From positions 30,242 through 94,241 of the forward strand of contig JADJLM010000006.1 in assembly GCA_016710135.1 (NCBI GenBank): 64,000 nucleotides of DNA. Direction: 5' to 3'. The stretch comes from Nitrosomonas sp. (GTDB lineage: Bacteria; Pseudomonadota; Gammaproteobacteria; Burkholderiales; Nitrosomonadaceae). Both the position numbers and the translations under genes were made by a program. Each line of letters starts with the position of its first letter. Within the stretch, counting starts at the first letter, position 1. This document shows, piece after piece, positions 27,926 through 38,573 of this stretch. The notes beneath the pieces were generated by a model. That model ran no database searches and had not been told where the DNA came from. It saw nothing but the letters and a program-made list of their open reading frames with translations.

Positions 27926-29113
27926 ATGCTGACATTTGATGATGAGCCACTGCAATCAAAAGCGATTCAAGGAAAATCGATCTTAAGTAATAGCAGACCA
28001 GATTGGGCTGAATCGACTGGAATTACCTCTGTTGCACTGCCTCCTAGCACCATCTCTCTTCCACAGAATGAACACTTGGTAGAAGATATCGCATTAAGAC
28101 GAGTTTCCGTGGAAGATAAGCGCATTATTAACTGCAAGACGGATGTTAACCAACTCGTTCCTTTCAAATATAAATGGGCCTGGGAAAAGTATTTATCTGC
28201 CTGCGCAAATCACTGGATGCCGCAAGAAATTAGTATGAGCCGTGATATTGCACTCTGGAAAGATCCCAATGGGCTAACTGAAGACGAGCGGCGATTAGTG
28301 AAGCGTAATCTGGGCTTCTTTGTTACTGCAGATTCTCTTGCGGCCAACAATATCGTACTGGGTACTTATCGTCATATCACTAATCCCGAGTGCCGCCAAT
28401 ATTTATTGCGCCAGGCTTTTGAGGAGGCAATTCATACCCATGCCTACCAATATATCGTTGAATCGCTCGGTTTAGATGAAGGTGAAATTTTTAATGCTTA
28501 TCATGAAATTCAGTCAATTCGCGATAAAGATGAATTTTTAATTCCTTTTATTGATACCTTAACTGATCCAAAATTTAAAACAGGCACGCTAGAGACTGAT
28601 CAACAGCTATTGAAGAGTCTAATTGTATTCGCTTGTATTATGGAAGGTTTGTTTTTTTATGTAGGCTTCACACAAATTTTAGCTTTAGGTAGGCAAAATA
28701 AGATGATGGGTGCTGCCGAGCAGTATCAATATATTTTACGCGATGAGTCGATGCATTGTAATTTTGGTATTGATGTCATCAATCAAATTAAATTAGAAAA
28801 TCCGCATCTCTGGACCAAAGAATTTCGTGAAGAAATTACCACTTTGATGCACAAAGCTGTAGAATTGGAATATCGCTATGCTGAAGATACAATGCCTAGA
28901 GGCATATTGGGACTGAACGCAGCGATGTTTAAAGAATATCTACGTTTTATTGCCAATCGGCGTTGCCAACAAATTGGCTTAGATGTACTTTTCCCAGAGG
29001 CAAACAATCCATTTCCTTGGATGTCGGAGATGATTGATCTTAAAAAGGAGAAAAATTTCTTTGAAACACGCGTCATCGAATATCAAACCGGTGGTGTATT
29101 GAGTTGGGATTAG
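27926..29113 (+). CDS. nrdB: Ribonucleoside-diphosphate reductase beta subunit (class Ia)
   Basis: NrdB carries the diiron centre and tyrosyl radical that starts catalysis in NrdA. The 395-residue protein shows the metal-ligand and radical spacing E-x2-H-x3-Y in FEEAIHTHAYQY (about residues 165-176) and the second ligand set in RDESMHCNFG (near 270). A GAAGGAGTAATAAT site precedes the ATG. The C-terminus ends TGGVLSWD, a typical tail that docks to NrdA. A terminator follows. Confidence 0.96.
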   Translation: MLTFDDEPLQSKAIQGKSILSNSRPDWAESTGITSVALPPSTISLPQNEHLVEDIALRRVSVEDKRIINCKTDVNQLVPFKYKWAWEKYLSACANHWMPQEISMSRDIALWKDPNGLTEDERRLVKRNLGFFVTADSLAANNIVLGTYRHITNPECRQYLLRQAFEEAIHTHAYQYIVESLGLDEGEIFNAYHEIQSIRDKDEFLIPFIDTLTDPKFKTGTLETDQQLLKSLIVFACIMEGLFFYVGFTQILALGRQNKMMGAAEQYQYILRDESMHCNFGIDVINQIKLENPHLWTKEFREEITTLMHKAVELEYRYAEDTMPRGILGLNAAMFKEYLRFIANRRCQQIGLDVLFPEANNPFPWMSEMIDLKKEKNFFETRVIEYQTGGVLSWD

Positions 29114-29186
29114 ATTGATAAATCTCAATCTGGCCTAGCCAAAATAACTCTACCTACTTTTAGAGACCTTAAAATAATCATGAATT

Positions 29187-29215
29187 GGCACTGCATCATT
29201 GTGTAGTGCCTTTCT
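29187..29215 (+). terminator. Terminator after nrdAB
   Basis: GGCACT (29187-29192) pairs with AGTGCC (29205-29210) and is followed by TTTCT. The loop is long (12 nt), so strength is moderate. Confidence 0.6.
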
Positions 29216-29348
29216 GCTGAATACCACTTCGCGTTTTTGTAAGGCCGTATATTTCTATTTAACGCACTGTGTTATCAAGTGGTTTTTCTATCAGCGGATG
29301 TAACTAAATCTGAATTTTCAGAAGTTTGACTATTTTTGAAAATTAAGG

Positions 29349-30760
29349 ATGAACATACTTATGCTAAAAATAAAAAAAATTCAAATCCTGATGCTTAGTA
29401 TCGCAGTTAGCTCAGTATTGCTATTACTGCCATATCAAGTTGAAGCAGCTAATACGGTGCAAAATAAAAAAAGTACCACTTATTCAATAAAAGGAAGAGC
29501 CACTTCGATAAGCAGGAATAACAATGTGGGCGATTTATGGTCAAGAGTCCGAAGAGGGTTCTCTATGCCAGAACTACATGGGTATGAAGTGCGTCAGAAT
29601 GAAAATAGCTATACTCGTCACCAGAAATTTATCGACCATATCGTTGAGCAAAGCAGTCGGTATCTTTTTCATATCGTAGAAGAAGTTGAGCGTAGAAAAA
29701 TGCCTACTGAAATTGCGTTACTACCGATTATCGAAAGCGCATTTAACCCAGTTGCCTATTCTCATCGCCATGCTTCAGGTCTTTGGCAATTTGTTCCTGC
29801 TACCGGTCGCGCTTATGGGTTAGAACAAAACTGGTGGCATGATGATCGTCGTGATGTAATCGCGGCGACCAATGCAGCGCTCGATTATCTACAGAAACTG
29901 CACCGAATGTTTGGTGATTGGAAACTCACAGTAGCTGCCTATAACTGGGGAGAAGGAGCGCTCAAACGCAGTATTGAGGAAAACCATGGGGAGATCTAAA
30001 AGTTAATTTTCATGATCTGCAATTGCCCACAGAAACAAAAAATCATGTAGCAAAGCTAATTGCGATTAGAAATATCATTGCCAATCCTAGCCAATATGGC
30101 GTCAAGCTTAAGCCACTTCCTAATCGACCTTATTTCAAACAAGTAAAAATTACGCAGCATATGGATGTTAAATTAGCTGCGGAACTAGCAGACCTTCCAG
30201 AACATGAATTTAATGCGCTAAATCCAGCTTATCATCGACCGGTTATTCGTATCAAAGATAAGCCACGCACGCTATTACTCCCGGTTGCTAGTGTTAAAAC
30301 TTTCGAAGCAAATTTAGAAAACTATGATAAATCGCTTGTTTCCTGGCGCGTCTATCGTGTTAAAGAAAATGAAACTCTAGATGATCTATCCATCAAGTAT
30401 CGAGTTGATATATCTGAGCTAGCAGAAGTCAATGGTCTCTCAGAATTCGATACGATTGATGAAAGGCAAACGCTACTCGTACCACGTAAAAGAAATAGAA
30501 ATGATAGTGATGAACGCCAGTTTGTGGCCCAGCAACGCATCTTCAGCGAGTTATATATGCAGCAGCCAGTGAAGGTATCCCCAATTATCCACATCGTACA
30601 AAAGGGTGATACATTGTACGACATCGCAAAGCGTTATAGCGTGGACGTGAAAGCGCTTAAGTCCTGGAATGGAAATAAAGATCGGCTTGCGATTGGACAA
30701 AAACTAATCGTAAAACTAGCGGATTCGAGTATAAATCGATCAATTACTAAATCCTCTTAA
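29349..30760 (+). CDS. mltD: Membrane-bound lytic murein transglycosylase D with LysM domains; frameshifted
   Basis: MltD cleaves peptidoglycan glycan strands to 1,6-anhydroMurNAc ends. The first frame (29349-29999) has a signal peptide and the SLT domain, including catalytic-site motifs ESAFNPVAYSHRHASGLWQF and AAYNWGEGAL. The second frame (30023-30760) carries the rest and two LysM modules (YRVKENETLDDLSIKY and HIVQKGDTLYDIAKRY). One missing base in the GGGGAG stretch near 29989-29993 joins them as ENHGE-DLKVNFHDLQLP. Start could be the ATG at 29349 or 29361. A genuine break would remove cell-wall binding. Confidence 0.8.
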
Positions 30761-30766
30761 CTAGTC

Positions 30767-32049
30767 GAGACTTTTGCGCGGTTATAAATTCAACCAATTA
30801 CCTAGATGCTATAATTGTGTTTTAAATCAATAGCATTGAAGTAATTAGCATGAGTTTTTCCGAATTTGATGTAACCCGTCGCACCCGGAAAGGGAATTTT
30901 CTAAAGCAAATTGATCAATTGATCGACTGAGATTCGATAGAAAAAGTGATTGTAGCTCATTATGCACCGGTATCGGATGCAGCAGGCCGTCCGGCCTATT
31001 GTGGGTTGCTGCTGTTTAAGGTGCTGCTGGTTGGAATCTGGAATGGTGGTTTAAGTGATGAATCGGTAGAAGACATGGCGAACTCAAATCTGCACGTGAT
31101 GCGGTTTCTGGGGTTGTCACTGGAAGACGATGTGCCTGATCATTCGGTGCTATCACGATTCAGAACGCGACTGACGGCAGCAAAAGTATGGGATGGGTTA
31201 TTGGCAGAAATTAACCAGCAAATCCAAGCTTACGACATCACAGTTAAGAAAGGCTGTTACGTTGATGCGAGCATTACGCAGAGTCCGCGCAAACCTAAAA
31301 CCAAACCGGCTTATGAAGTCGTCGGTGATCGAGAAGAACGCGATGATGAAACAGATGCGAAGGAAACGATGCGGGTTATTGAAATAACGCAACCGGGTGT
31401 AGACACTGAAGCACGCTGGGTCAAAAAAGGTGGTAACTCAGTATTTGGTTATAAGCAGCATACGGTAGTCGATAATAAGGCTTGGTGTTAGCCGTTGAAA
31501 CGACCGCAGCCAATTGCCATGACAGCAAGCCGCTGCTGGACCTGCTCGATAAGGCCAATATTCAGGTGGGAACTCACATTCATGCTAACAAAGCCTATAG
31601 TAGCCAAAAGCATCGCGATGCGCTGAAATCACGCGGCATGAAAAATGGCATTCAGGATAAAGCCACGAAGAATAATCCACTGTCACCAAGACAATTACAG
31701 CGCAATCGCCTCATTACAAAGGCTCGCTATGTGGTGGAGCGAACCTTAGGCAGTCAAGCTCGTAGGTTCAATGCCAAAATACTACGTTACTGTGGTTCAG
31801 CTAAGGCTCATGCCTGGCACATATTACTCGCGATAGCGTATAACTTGAAAAGACTCCCTAAACTCTTCGTTGAGCGCCAAATGATTACACAAATATAGGG
31901 GTTATTGCGCCCTTACGACCGGAAATAGTCGGTTTAAGGTGATTATTTTCAGCTCACTACAGAAGAATAGCTGAAAAACGCTCAAGAACTTACCAATAAA
32001 TCCAAAATTACACTGGAACAGGAAATTTGCTGGATTTTGTAAGGGTCTC
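30767..32049 (+). mobile_element. IS5-family insertion sequence, about 1283 bp
   Basis: The left end GAGACTTTTGC and the inverted right end GAGACCCTTAC match the terminal pattern of IS5-group elements. The element contains one transposase gene, disrupted. No matching target duplication was found at the flanks (AGTC against ACTT), which suggests an old insertion or flank change. Relics of the same family occur at 15.5-16.0 kb. Confidence 0.8.
30850..31898 (+). pseudogene. IS5-family transposase, nonsense and frameshift mutations
   Basis: From the ATG at 30850 (MSFSEFDVTRRTRKGNFL) the frame meets TGA at 30928 where relatives have tryptophan (IDQLIDW-like context). It resumes at SIEKVIVAHYAP and has the DDE transposase core with YVDASITQ and GYKQHTVVDNK; a missing base near 31483-31487 moves it into the next frame (LVLAVETTAANCHDS, then ARYVVERTLG) to 31898. 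Two independent lesions make it unlikely to be active. The transposase needs an intact copy elsewhere to move. Confidence 0.8.
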
Positions 32050-32095
32050 ACTTAGATTCAACATAAAAATAATCTCTTCCATCAAAAATTAATTA

Positions 32096-33620
32096 GTCGA
32101 CCCTGAAAAACTGCATCAATTGTTATTATGGATCAGCAGTTTCAAAAAGCGGCGTGTTAATAAAGACAAAATCGAGCAATTTGATCTTTTTCCATCAAAG
32201 AATTAGCGAAGCCTGCAGTTTTCGCCACGGGAAGAAAAACCAAAAAATGGCCAATAGCCATTGTTTTAGATTCCAGGCGGTAGCAGCCATTAGCAGATTG
32301 ATGCGATCACCGATGGCGCCTTTCAGGTAATTTCTGGCCATTCGATAATCCGATTTCAGGTGGCCGATAATGGGTTCAATCGCCGCGCGCCTTCTGCATT
32401 GTTTCCGCTTCTTGTCTCTTTGGTAGCGTGTGTCTCGTTTTAATGCTCTTCCAGGTAGAACGATTTGCGTTCCATTGACTTCACGTTTGCCACGGTAGCC
32501 GCGGTCGCATACGGCTTGCTTGGCCGCTTTCCCGCGCGAAGTCTCAACATGATGCAATATCTCTGGTAATGTGTGGCTGTCATGCAAGTTTTGTTCGTGA
32601 CTGACAACCCCAACAATCAGGTTACCTTTCGCTGTGCTGGCTATCGATGCCTTGCTGCCGTATTCATATTGTTTGTGGTCTTTTCCCTTGCCGATACAGT
32701 ACACTTGCGGTTCGTGCAGGGAATAGATTTTGTGCGTGTCTTTGATTTTCTGTTTCAGTACGCGCTCATACAGTAGAAAATCCTTTTGGTAGTGCTCGAA
32801 TAGGCAGCATTGTGGCAATTTTCTCCTGAGCTCCCGCATCAAAACACCTGCAATGGTTCTGAGTCGCTTCAACGCGCGTTTCGCCTTTGCTCTTTTCTTC
32901 ACATGCCGGTAGTGCCGAATATCCAAGCGCAGTGATTTCACTTGCCCTAATGAAAGTGCGCCGCTGTGAAATACCATGGGATTTGGCAATCTTGTTGAGG
33001 CGATTGATAATCTTGATCGCTAGTTTGCTGTCAGTCGGGTATGTGATGTTCTTCTCTTGCACTGTCGTGTCAACATGAACCACATCTTCCAGTGCCGATT
33101 CCCCATGCAAACCAACACTCATCTGAAAAATCCGCTCCATGCCCGGCACACCTAGGCGCTTACGAAAATGCACCAGTTCCGTGCTATGACACGGCAATTT
33201 CTGCTGGAACTCTTTTATGCCGCAAAAAGCCTGGTAGTAAGGATTGCGCTTCCACTGCAATACTACTGATTCGTCACTCAAATTCTCTAACTGCTTCAAG
33301 ATCAATAACCCAAACAGCAACCGGATCGGCTTACTCGGCGCGCCTGTCGATTTCGTGTAGTGAATCGAAAATGCTTCGTCAAATTCTTGCCACGGTATCG
33401 CGTCTGCAAGCTGCAACAATGGATCATTGACATCCAACTGCATCAGCAAATCTGTTCCAAACAAATTCGGTTGATGAATCGTACTGCTATGTCTTAGCAT
33501 TTTTAATCACCATTTCGACCAGAAATAGGATGCTATTTTAACATTCCTGGTCGTTATGCTCATCAAAAGAAAGATCTTTGCTGCATAGAATCAAGTGCTT
33601 GTGGATATTTCAGGGTCGAC
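32096..33620 (-). mobile_element. Second IS5-family insertion sequence, about 1525 bp
   Basis: The terminal inverted repeats are GTCGACCCTGAAA at 32096 and its complement ending at 33620. TAATTA is present directly outside both ends (32090-32095 and 33621-33626), which looks like a target duplication or a palindromic target. It lies 46 bp from the end of the first element, inserted in the opposite direction. Confidence 0.85.
32195..33500 (-). CDS. IS5-family transposase (DUF772 N-terminus, DDE domain), one frameshift
   Basis: The first frame (33500 to 32766) has the InsH-type N-terminal domain (PSKPIRLLFGLLILKQLENLSDESVV) and the first catalytic aspartate in VHVDTTVQEKN. The second frame (32989 to 32195) supplies KSLRLDIRHYRHVKKR, the second aspartate region CDRGYRGKRE and the glutamate in AAIEPIIGHLKSDYRM. 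The frames join near 32947 with one base missing. It could be translated by frameshifting, as in some IS families, or be disrupted. Confidence 0.75.
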
Positions 33621-33902
33621 TAATTAACGACATCCCCATATCTAGTTTCTCGTTGTGCTTTATTTCTTAAAATCACCCCAAGAAACCAAATTCAAATCAT
33701 TCTGCAGGATAATGATTAGGTATTGATGCGCTGTGATTTTCATCACAGTGCAATTTGAATTTTCTGACTTCTGTGGGTTATGCCTAAAACTTAATTTAGG
33801 CGTAATCTTTTAACCTTTGAATAAAGTCAGTACGTGTTAGCACTATTTATTTAACAGATTCTCAGAACCTGTAGCGCTACTATTGGCTCTGACATTTTTA
33901 GG
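33621..33902. other. Intergenic region between the second IS and anmK
   Basis: No gene is visible. Two short hairpins are present: GTGATTTTCATCAC (33738-33751) and GCCTAAA...TTTAGGC (33782-33801). The latter is followed by a moderately T-rich stretch and may terminate anmK transcription read in the minus direction or something read from the IS. Confidence 0.4.
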
Positions 33903-35010
33903 CTAACTAGGGAAAATTGCGCCTAGGATACGTTCTCCTTTGGCACCAGTTACAGCAGGTAGATTGCTAGTTTTTTTATGGATTGCTTGCCGTGCGAGCC
34001 AGGCAAACGCAAAAGCTTCTACCCAATCCACATCGATTCCTAGCTGATCGGTCAATGCAACTTTCTTTTCCAGTAGCGCTTCACTTATGCGATTCACAAG
34101 TCGAGCATTATGTGCTCCTCCACCACATAGATAAACTTCTGTCGAAGCAGGAAAGTAAGATTTATGCTCCGCACTATGCCTTGTACCGTCAATTCGAGTA
34201 AGGTCGCCTGCACATCTACAGGAGCTCAGTTCCTTTTAAATGTATTCTAAGCCAATTAAGGTTAAAACAATCCCTACCCGTACTTTTTGGTGGAGGTAGA
34301 GAAAAAAACGGTTGCATCAATAATGCTTCCAATAGCGCTGGAATCGTTTCTCCCTTACTTGCCCAATTGCCGTTTTCATCATAGCTTTTTCCTTGATTCT
34401 CAAAACACCAAGCATCCATTAGCATATTACCTGGCCCGCAGTCAAAACCTATTACGACGTCTTCAGGCGGAAGGCTCGTAATATTTGCGATACCTCCAAC
34501 ATTTACGATAATGCGATGAGATGTTTCATGACTAAAGCAGGCATCATGAAATGCAGGAACCAGCGGTGCACCTTGGCCACCTGCAGCAATGTCGCGACTC
34601 CTAAAATCAGCAACGACGGTAATACCCGTCAATTCTGCCAGTAACGCCGGATTAAATAATTGAATGCTATAGCCAGCATCTGGACAATGTCTTATGGTTT
34701 GACCATGACAACCCAGTGCTACGATCAACTTTGAGCTGATCTCCGCTGCGATCAGTAGATTATTTATCGCTTGCGCGTATAAATTTGATAATACATTCGC
34801 GAGCAAAGCAGCGCGGTGTAATTCATTCTCTCCTTGTAGGTGCAACGCCAATAAATCTCGCTTTAAATTGGGGTCATAGGGCAAGAAATAGTTCTGTACA
34901 AGCTTCGGGGGGGTGAAACTGAAATCTACTAATACTGCATCAACCCCATCAAGACTTGTTCCAGACATTACCCCTACATATAGCTCCTGGTTCAAGACTT
35001 GGTTTCTCAA
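33903..35010 (-). CDS. anmK: Anhydro-N-acetylmuramic acid kinase; frameshifted
   Basis: AnmK phosphorylates and opens 1,6-anhydroMurNAc to MurNAc-6-phosphate in cell-wall recycling. The first frame (35010-34216) has the nucleotide-binding start VGVMSGTSLDGVDAVLVDF, GCHGQTIRH, VADFRSRDIAAGGQGAPLVP and IVNVGGIANIT, and stops after KGTELL. The C-terminal part continues in other frames: PVDVQATLLELT, then EVYLCGGGAHNARLVNRIS into the final frame ending at 33903. At least two small indels (near 34198 and 34155) are needed to join it, giving about 370 residues. It is next to mepM, another cell-wall gene. Confidence 0.8.
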
Positions 35011-35042
35011 GCACTAACGCAATAAATACCGCAATCTTTAAG

Positions 35043-36401
35043 CTATTTTGCTAACGCAAAGTTTGCATTGCGAAGTAAATTAAGGCGAGCGATCAATTCT
35101 TTGGTTTCTTTCTGGAATATAGCTTTATTTCTTTTACTGATTGATAGTGCAGCGGGCATAATAACCTGAGATGGGTCTCGTTGAATCCCGTTCACACGAA
35201 GTTCATAGTGAAGATGAGGGCCAGTAGCCATTCCAGTGGATCCGACATATCCAATAATCTCCCCCTGCTTAATTCTTCTTTCCTTTTGCAACCCTCTACC
35301 AAATGAAGACAAATGACCATAAGCAGTACTGTATTCGCCACGATGCTTTAAAATAATCATGTTGCCATACCCGTTCTGCCAGCCTTTAAACTCAACGACA
35401 CCATCTGCTGTAGCCATCACCGGAGTGCCCGCTGGCGCCGCATAATCAATCCCTTTATGCGCTCGCCATTGCTTCAAAATCGGATGAAAGCGCGCATTGG
35501 TAAATCCTGAGCTAATGCGTGAAAATTCGAGCGGTGTCCGTAAAAACGGCTTTCGGAGATTCTCACCGCTTGGCGTAAAATAATCCCCTTCCCCACCGGG
35601 TTCTTGAAAATAAACTGCCCGATAAGGTTTTCCCTTATTGATAAATTCAACCGCTAGAACTCGGCCCGATTGCATCGTTGGCCCATAATCTTGAAGTGAT
35701 TCATAGACGACGGTAAAGTGATCTCCTTTTCGTAAATCACGATAAAAATCGATATCGGAAGCAAAAATTTCCACTATTTTCGCAGCAATGCCGTTTGGTA
35801 ATCCCGCAGCATCGGTTGCTGCAAATAAGGTACTCTCAATGACACCTGATCCAACTCTAATTCGTGAATTAGCTTCTGCTGTTTCATTATCAATTTCATA
35901 GAGGTCACCAATTTTTTCAATATTCAATTGCTTTCCATTGATATTGAAATAGCGTAGGGTTAGTAGCTCCCCCTCCGTCGAAGTCTCCGCATGAATAATC
36001 TCTCCAGATCTTAAATACTGCATGACTTTATTGTCTCTAGCAGCACGTAAAAAATCCGCTTTATCTTGCTTGTTTACTTCAAGCCGAGAAAGGATAGCTG
36101 CTATGGTATCTCCGCGACGTATATTTTCTTGGTACCAGAAAGTACTTACACTAAATGGACTCTCGTCTTCATTAGCTGCAACGATCTCAGGAAGTGGAAG
36201 CGAGTGGACAATTTGCCGAACTGGAATATCTTGTAAAGAAGATTTCGTTGGGGCAATTCCAAATGCAGTTACGATGCCAAACAAAGGAATACTTGAAAGA
36301 ATGGTTAACCAACGCAAACCTTTTTGTGTTACGACTGGCGCTTTTTGCGCTAAAATCCTTGTTTTGTTAGGTAATGGCGTATAAAACATACTACGTATCA
36401 C
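35043..36401 (-). CDS. M23-family murein endopeptidase (MepM-like)
   Basis: This is a zinc metallopeptidase predicted to cut peptide cross-links in peptidoglycan. The 452-residue protein has an N-terminal membrane segment (about residues 32-52), a LysM/OapA-like region, and a C-terminal peptidase M23 domain with zinc-ligand motifs HKGIDYAAPAGTPV and GPHLHYELRVNG. The order tyrS (divergent), mepM, anmK, erpA and argC is common in Betaproteobacteria from my general knowledge. Confidence 0.9.
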   Translation of the reverse strand: MIRSMFYTPLPNKTRILAQKAPVVTQKGLRWLTILSSIPLFGIVTAFGIAPTKSSLQDIPVRQIVHSLPLPEIVAANEDESPFSVSTFWYQENIRRGDTIAAILSRLEVNKQDKADFLRAARDNKVMQYLRSGEIIHAETSTEGELLTLRYFNINGKQLNIEKIGDLYEIDNETAEANSRIRVGSGVIESTLFAATDAAGLPNGIAAKIVEIFASDIDFYRDLRKGDHFTVVYESLQDYGPTMQSGRVLAVEFINKGKPYRAVYFQEPGGEGDYFTPSGENLRKPFLRTPLEFSRISSGFTNARFHPILKQWRAHKGIDYAAPAGTPVMATADGVVEFKGWQNGYGNMIILKHRGEYSTAYGHLSSFGRGLQKERRIKQGEIIGYVGSTGMATGPHLHYELRVNGIQRDPSQVIMPAALSISKRNKAIFQKETKELIARLNLLRNANFALAK

Positions 36402-36525
36402 TCCTATATTTTGTGAGTTGCGCTAGTCTAGCATAAAAAATGACCTGCGCCCTAGCATAACTCGTTAGCGCTGCAATAGGCTCTCAACCCTTTTCTCTTA
36501 AAACTTAATCATTTAGATAGATATT

Positions 36526-37593
36526 GTGCGTTCCTCAATTAATCAAACCAATGAACAACTAAAAATCATCAAACGGGGTTGCCAAGAATTATTGGTCGAA
36601 GAGGAAGTTATTCAAAAACTAGCTCGTAATCATCCGCTCAGGATCAAAGCTGGCTTTGATCCTACAGCACCTGATTTACATCTAGGACATACGGTATTGC
36701 TTAACAAACTTCGTCAATATCTTAATCCAGAAAAGACTGAAATTGTCTTCAACTCCACTTGGATGGATAAATTAACCGCAGCTGATTTAATCAGGCTATC
36801 TGCTGCCTATACCGTAGCACGTATGCTAGAAAGAGATGATTTCAGTAAGCGCTATCGGGAAAATCAAGCCATTGCATTGCATGAGTTCTTGTATCCACTG
36901 ATACAAGGTTATGACTCCGTTGCACTTAAAGCTGATATCGAATTGGGAGGAACTGATCAGAAATTTAATTTATTAGTAGGTCGAGAATTACAAAAACATT
37001 TTGGGTTAGCCCCGCAATGCATCTTGACCATGCCTTTATTAGAAGGTTTAGATGGGGTTAATAAGATGTCTAAATCCTTAAAAAATTACATTGGAATTAC
37101 AGAAAGTCCAACTGAAATTTTCGGAAAGATTATGTCCGTTTCTGATAACCTAATGTGGCGCTACATTGAATTACTTTCATTTGAAAGCTTAGATACGATC
37201 GATAACTGGAAAAGAACTGTTGACGCTGGCCAAAACCCAAGGGATATCAAGGTAATATTTGCTCAAGAAATTGTTACCCGTTTTCATAGTAAAGCTGCAG
37301 CGGAAAATGCGCTAATCGATTTTGAGGCACGCTTTAAAAATGGCTTAATTCCAGATGATATTCCCCAGAAAGCTATCCAAATTAACGGAAATGAGGTAAC
37401 GATCAGTCAGCTACTTAAACAAGTAGATCTAACCAGTAGCACAAGCGAAGCTTTCCGGATGATTGAGCAAGGCGGGGTAAAAATCGATGGCGATAAAATC
37501 AGTGATAAAACTTTGAAAATTGCTTCTGGAAAAACTATAACCATTCAAGTTGGAAAACGTAAGTTTGCAAGAGTTACAATTAACTCTGCATAA
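36526..37593 (+). CDS. tyrS: Tyrosyl-tRNA synthetase with a large internal in-frame deletion
   Basis: TyrS attaches tyrosine to tRNA-Tyr. Starting from the GTG at 36526, the product is 355 residues against about 400-410 expected. HIGH-type HLGH (residues 52-55), GGTDQKFNLL, KMSKS and a C-terminal S4-like domain (AFRMIEQGGVKIDGDKI) are all in one frame. After LLNKLRQ the sequence jumps to YLNPEKTE, so about 52 residues that normally hold the conserved GDFTGMIGDPTGK block and following helix are missing. Such an enzyme would be expected to be inactive unless the loss is an assembly artefact or another tyrS exists. Confidence 0.9.
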   Translation: MRSSINQTNEQLKIIKRGCQELLVEEEVIQKLARNHPLRIKAGFDPTAPDLHLGHTVLLNKLRQYLNPEKTEIVFNSTWMDKLTAADLIRLSAAYTVARMLERDDFSKRYRENQAIALHEFLYPLIQGYDSVALKADIELGGTDQKFNLLVGRELQKHFGLAPQCILTMPLLEGLDGVNKMSKSLKNYIGITESPTEIFGKIMSVSDNLMWRYIELLSFESLDTIDNWKRTVDAGQNPRDIKVIFAQEIVTRFHSKAAAENALIDFEARFKNGLIPDDIPQKAIQINGNEVTISQLLKQVDLTSSTSEAFRMIEQGGVKIDGDKISDKTLKIASGKTITIQVGKRKFARVTINSA

Positions 37594-37611
37594 TAAAGTC
37601 TTCTAGAGGTA

Positions 37612-38100
37612 TTAATCTCTAAAATTTTGATACTGTAGTGGAAAATCCGTGATCGTTTTTTTTACAAACGCGATGCATTGTTGAAGGTCATCGCGGTTTT
37701 TCCCAGAAACACGCACAGTATCAGCTTGAATACTCGCTTGCACCTTAATTTTGCTGTCTTTGATCAATTTGACAATTTTTTTTGCCAACTCAGTTTCTAT
37801 TCCTACTTTTACAGTACAAGCACGCTTAATTTTATTCCCACTCACTTTCTCAATTTTATCGCTAACATCAAGGCATCTCATATCCACACCGCGCTTACTT
37901 AATTTAGTATTAAGAATATCTTGCACTTGACTCAATTGGAAATCATTGTCCGCATAAATCGTTAGAACCATTTCAGCTTGTTCTACCCGTGCATCGGAAC
38001 CTTTAAAATCAAACCGCGTGCCAACCTCTTTATTGGTCTGATCAATCGCGTTCTTAACTTCTGTTTTATCAACCTCGGATACGATATCGAATGATGGCAT
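37612..38100 (-). CDS. YajQ family nucleotide-binding protein
   Basis: The 162-residue protein matches the YajQ/UPF0234 family throughout: MPSFDIVSEVDKTEVKNAID at the N-terminus, GTRFDFKGSDARVE and a C-terminal DLQQCIAFVK. Some members bind cyclic di-GMP and some interact with other regulators. Its end is 18 nt from the convergent tyrS. Confidence 0.9.
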   Translation of the reverse strand: MPSFDIVSEVDKTEVKNAIDQTNKEVGTRFDFKGSDARVEQAEMVLTIYADNDFQLSQVQDILNTKLSKRGVDMRCLDVSDKIEKVSGNKIKRACTVKVGIETELAKKIVKLIKDSKIKVQASIQADTVRVSGKNRDDLQQCIAFVKKTITDFPLQYQNFRD

Positions 38101-38146
38101 AGCGTATATTCAAATAGATTTCTTACGTTTATATCAACAATATTTT

Positions 38147-38512
38147 CTAAACCGAAAAGGAAGAGCCACAGCCACACGTGCTCGCAGCAGAGGGGTTCTT
38201 GATGACAAATTGAGCGCCTTGAGAATTTTCCACATAATCGATTTCAGCGCCAATTAAATACTGATAGCTCATTGAATCTACTAGCAGCTTAACTTTCTCT
38301 TTCTCAATCACTATGTCGTCTTCATTTTCAGACTCATCAAAAGTAAAACCGTACTGGAAGCCAGAGCACCCACCGCCACTGACAAAAACCCTTAGCTTTA
38401 AATTGGGATTTCCTTCTTCTTCTATAAGCTGCTTAACCTTATTTGCAGCGCTATCAGTAAAAGCGAGTTGACTGTGTATTGTTTGATTTTCTTCTAAATG
38501 ATTTAATTGCAT
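38147..38512 (-). CDS. erpA: Iron-sulfur insertion protein ErpA
   Basis: This A-type carrier delivers Fe-S clusters to apoproteins. The 121-residue product has the HesB/IscA fold with its three conserved cysteines: one in SGGGCSGFQYGF and two in the C-terminal TCGCGSSFSV. It sits next to argC, the usual betaproteobacterial position of erpA. Confidence 0.92.
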   Translation of the reverse strand: MQLNHLEENQTIHSQLAFTDSAANKVKQLIEEEGNPNLKLRVFVSGGGCSGFQYGFTFDESENEDDIVIEKEKVKLLVDSMSYQYLIGAEIDYVENSQGAQFVIKNPSAASTCGCGSSFSV

Positions 38513-38573
38513 CTATGCTCCTCCAATTCGCAGCTATTCATTGATGTTTGTTAGCAAAGCGAGGTAAGTCACT

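Noticed and set aside
31482..31500. Programmed frameshift in the first IS transposase
   Set aside because: There is no A6/A7-type slippery site at the junction and an upstream TGA also interrupts the gene, so decay is simpler.
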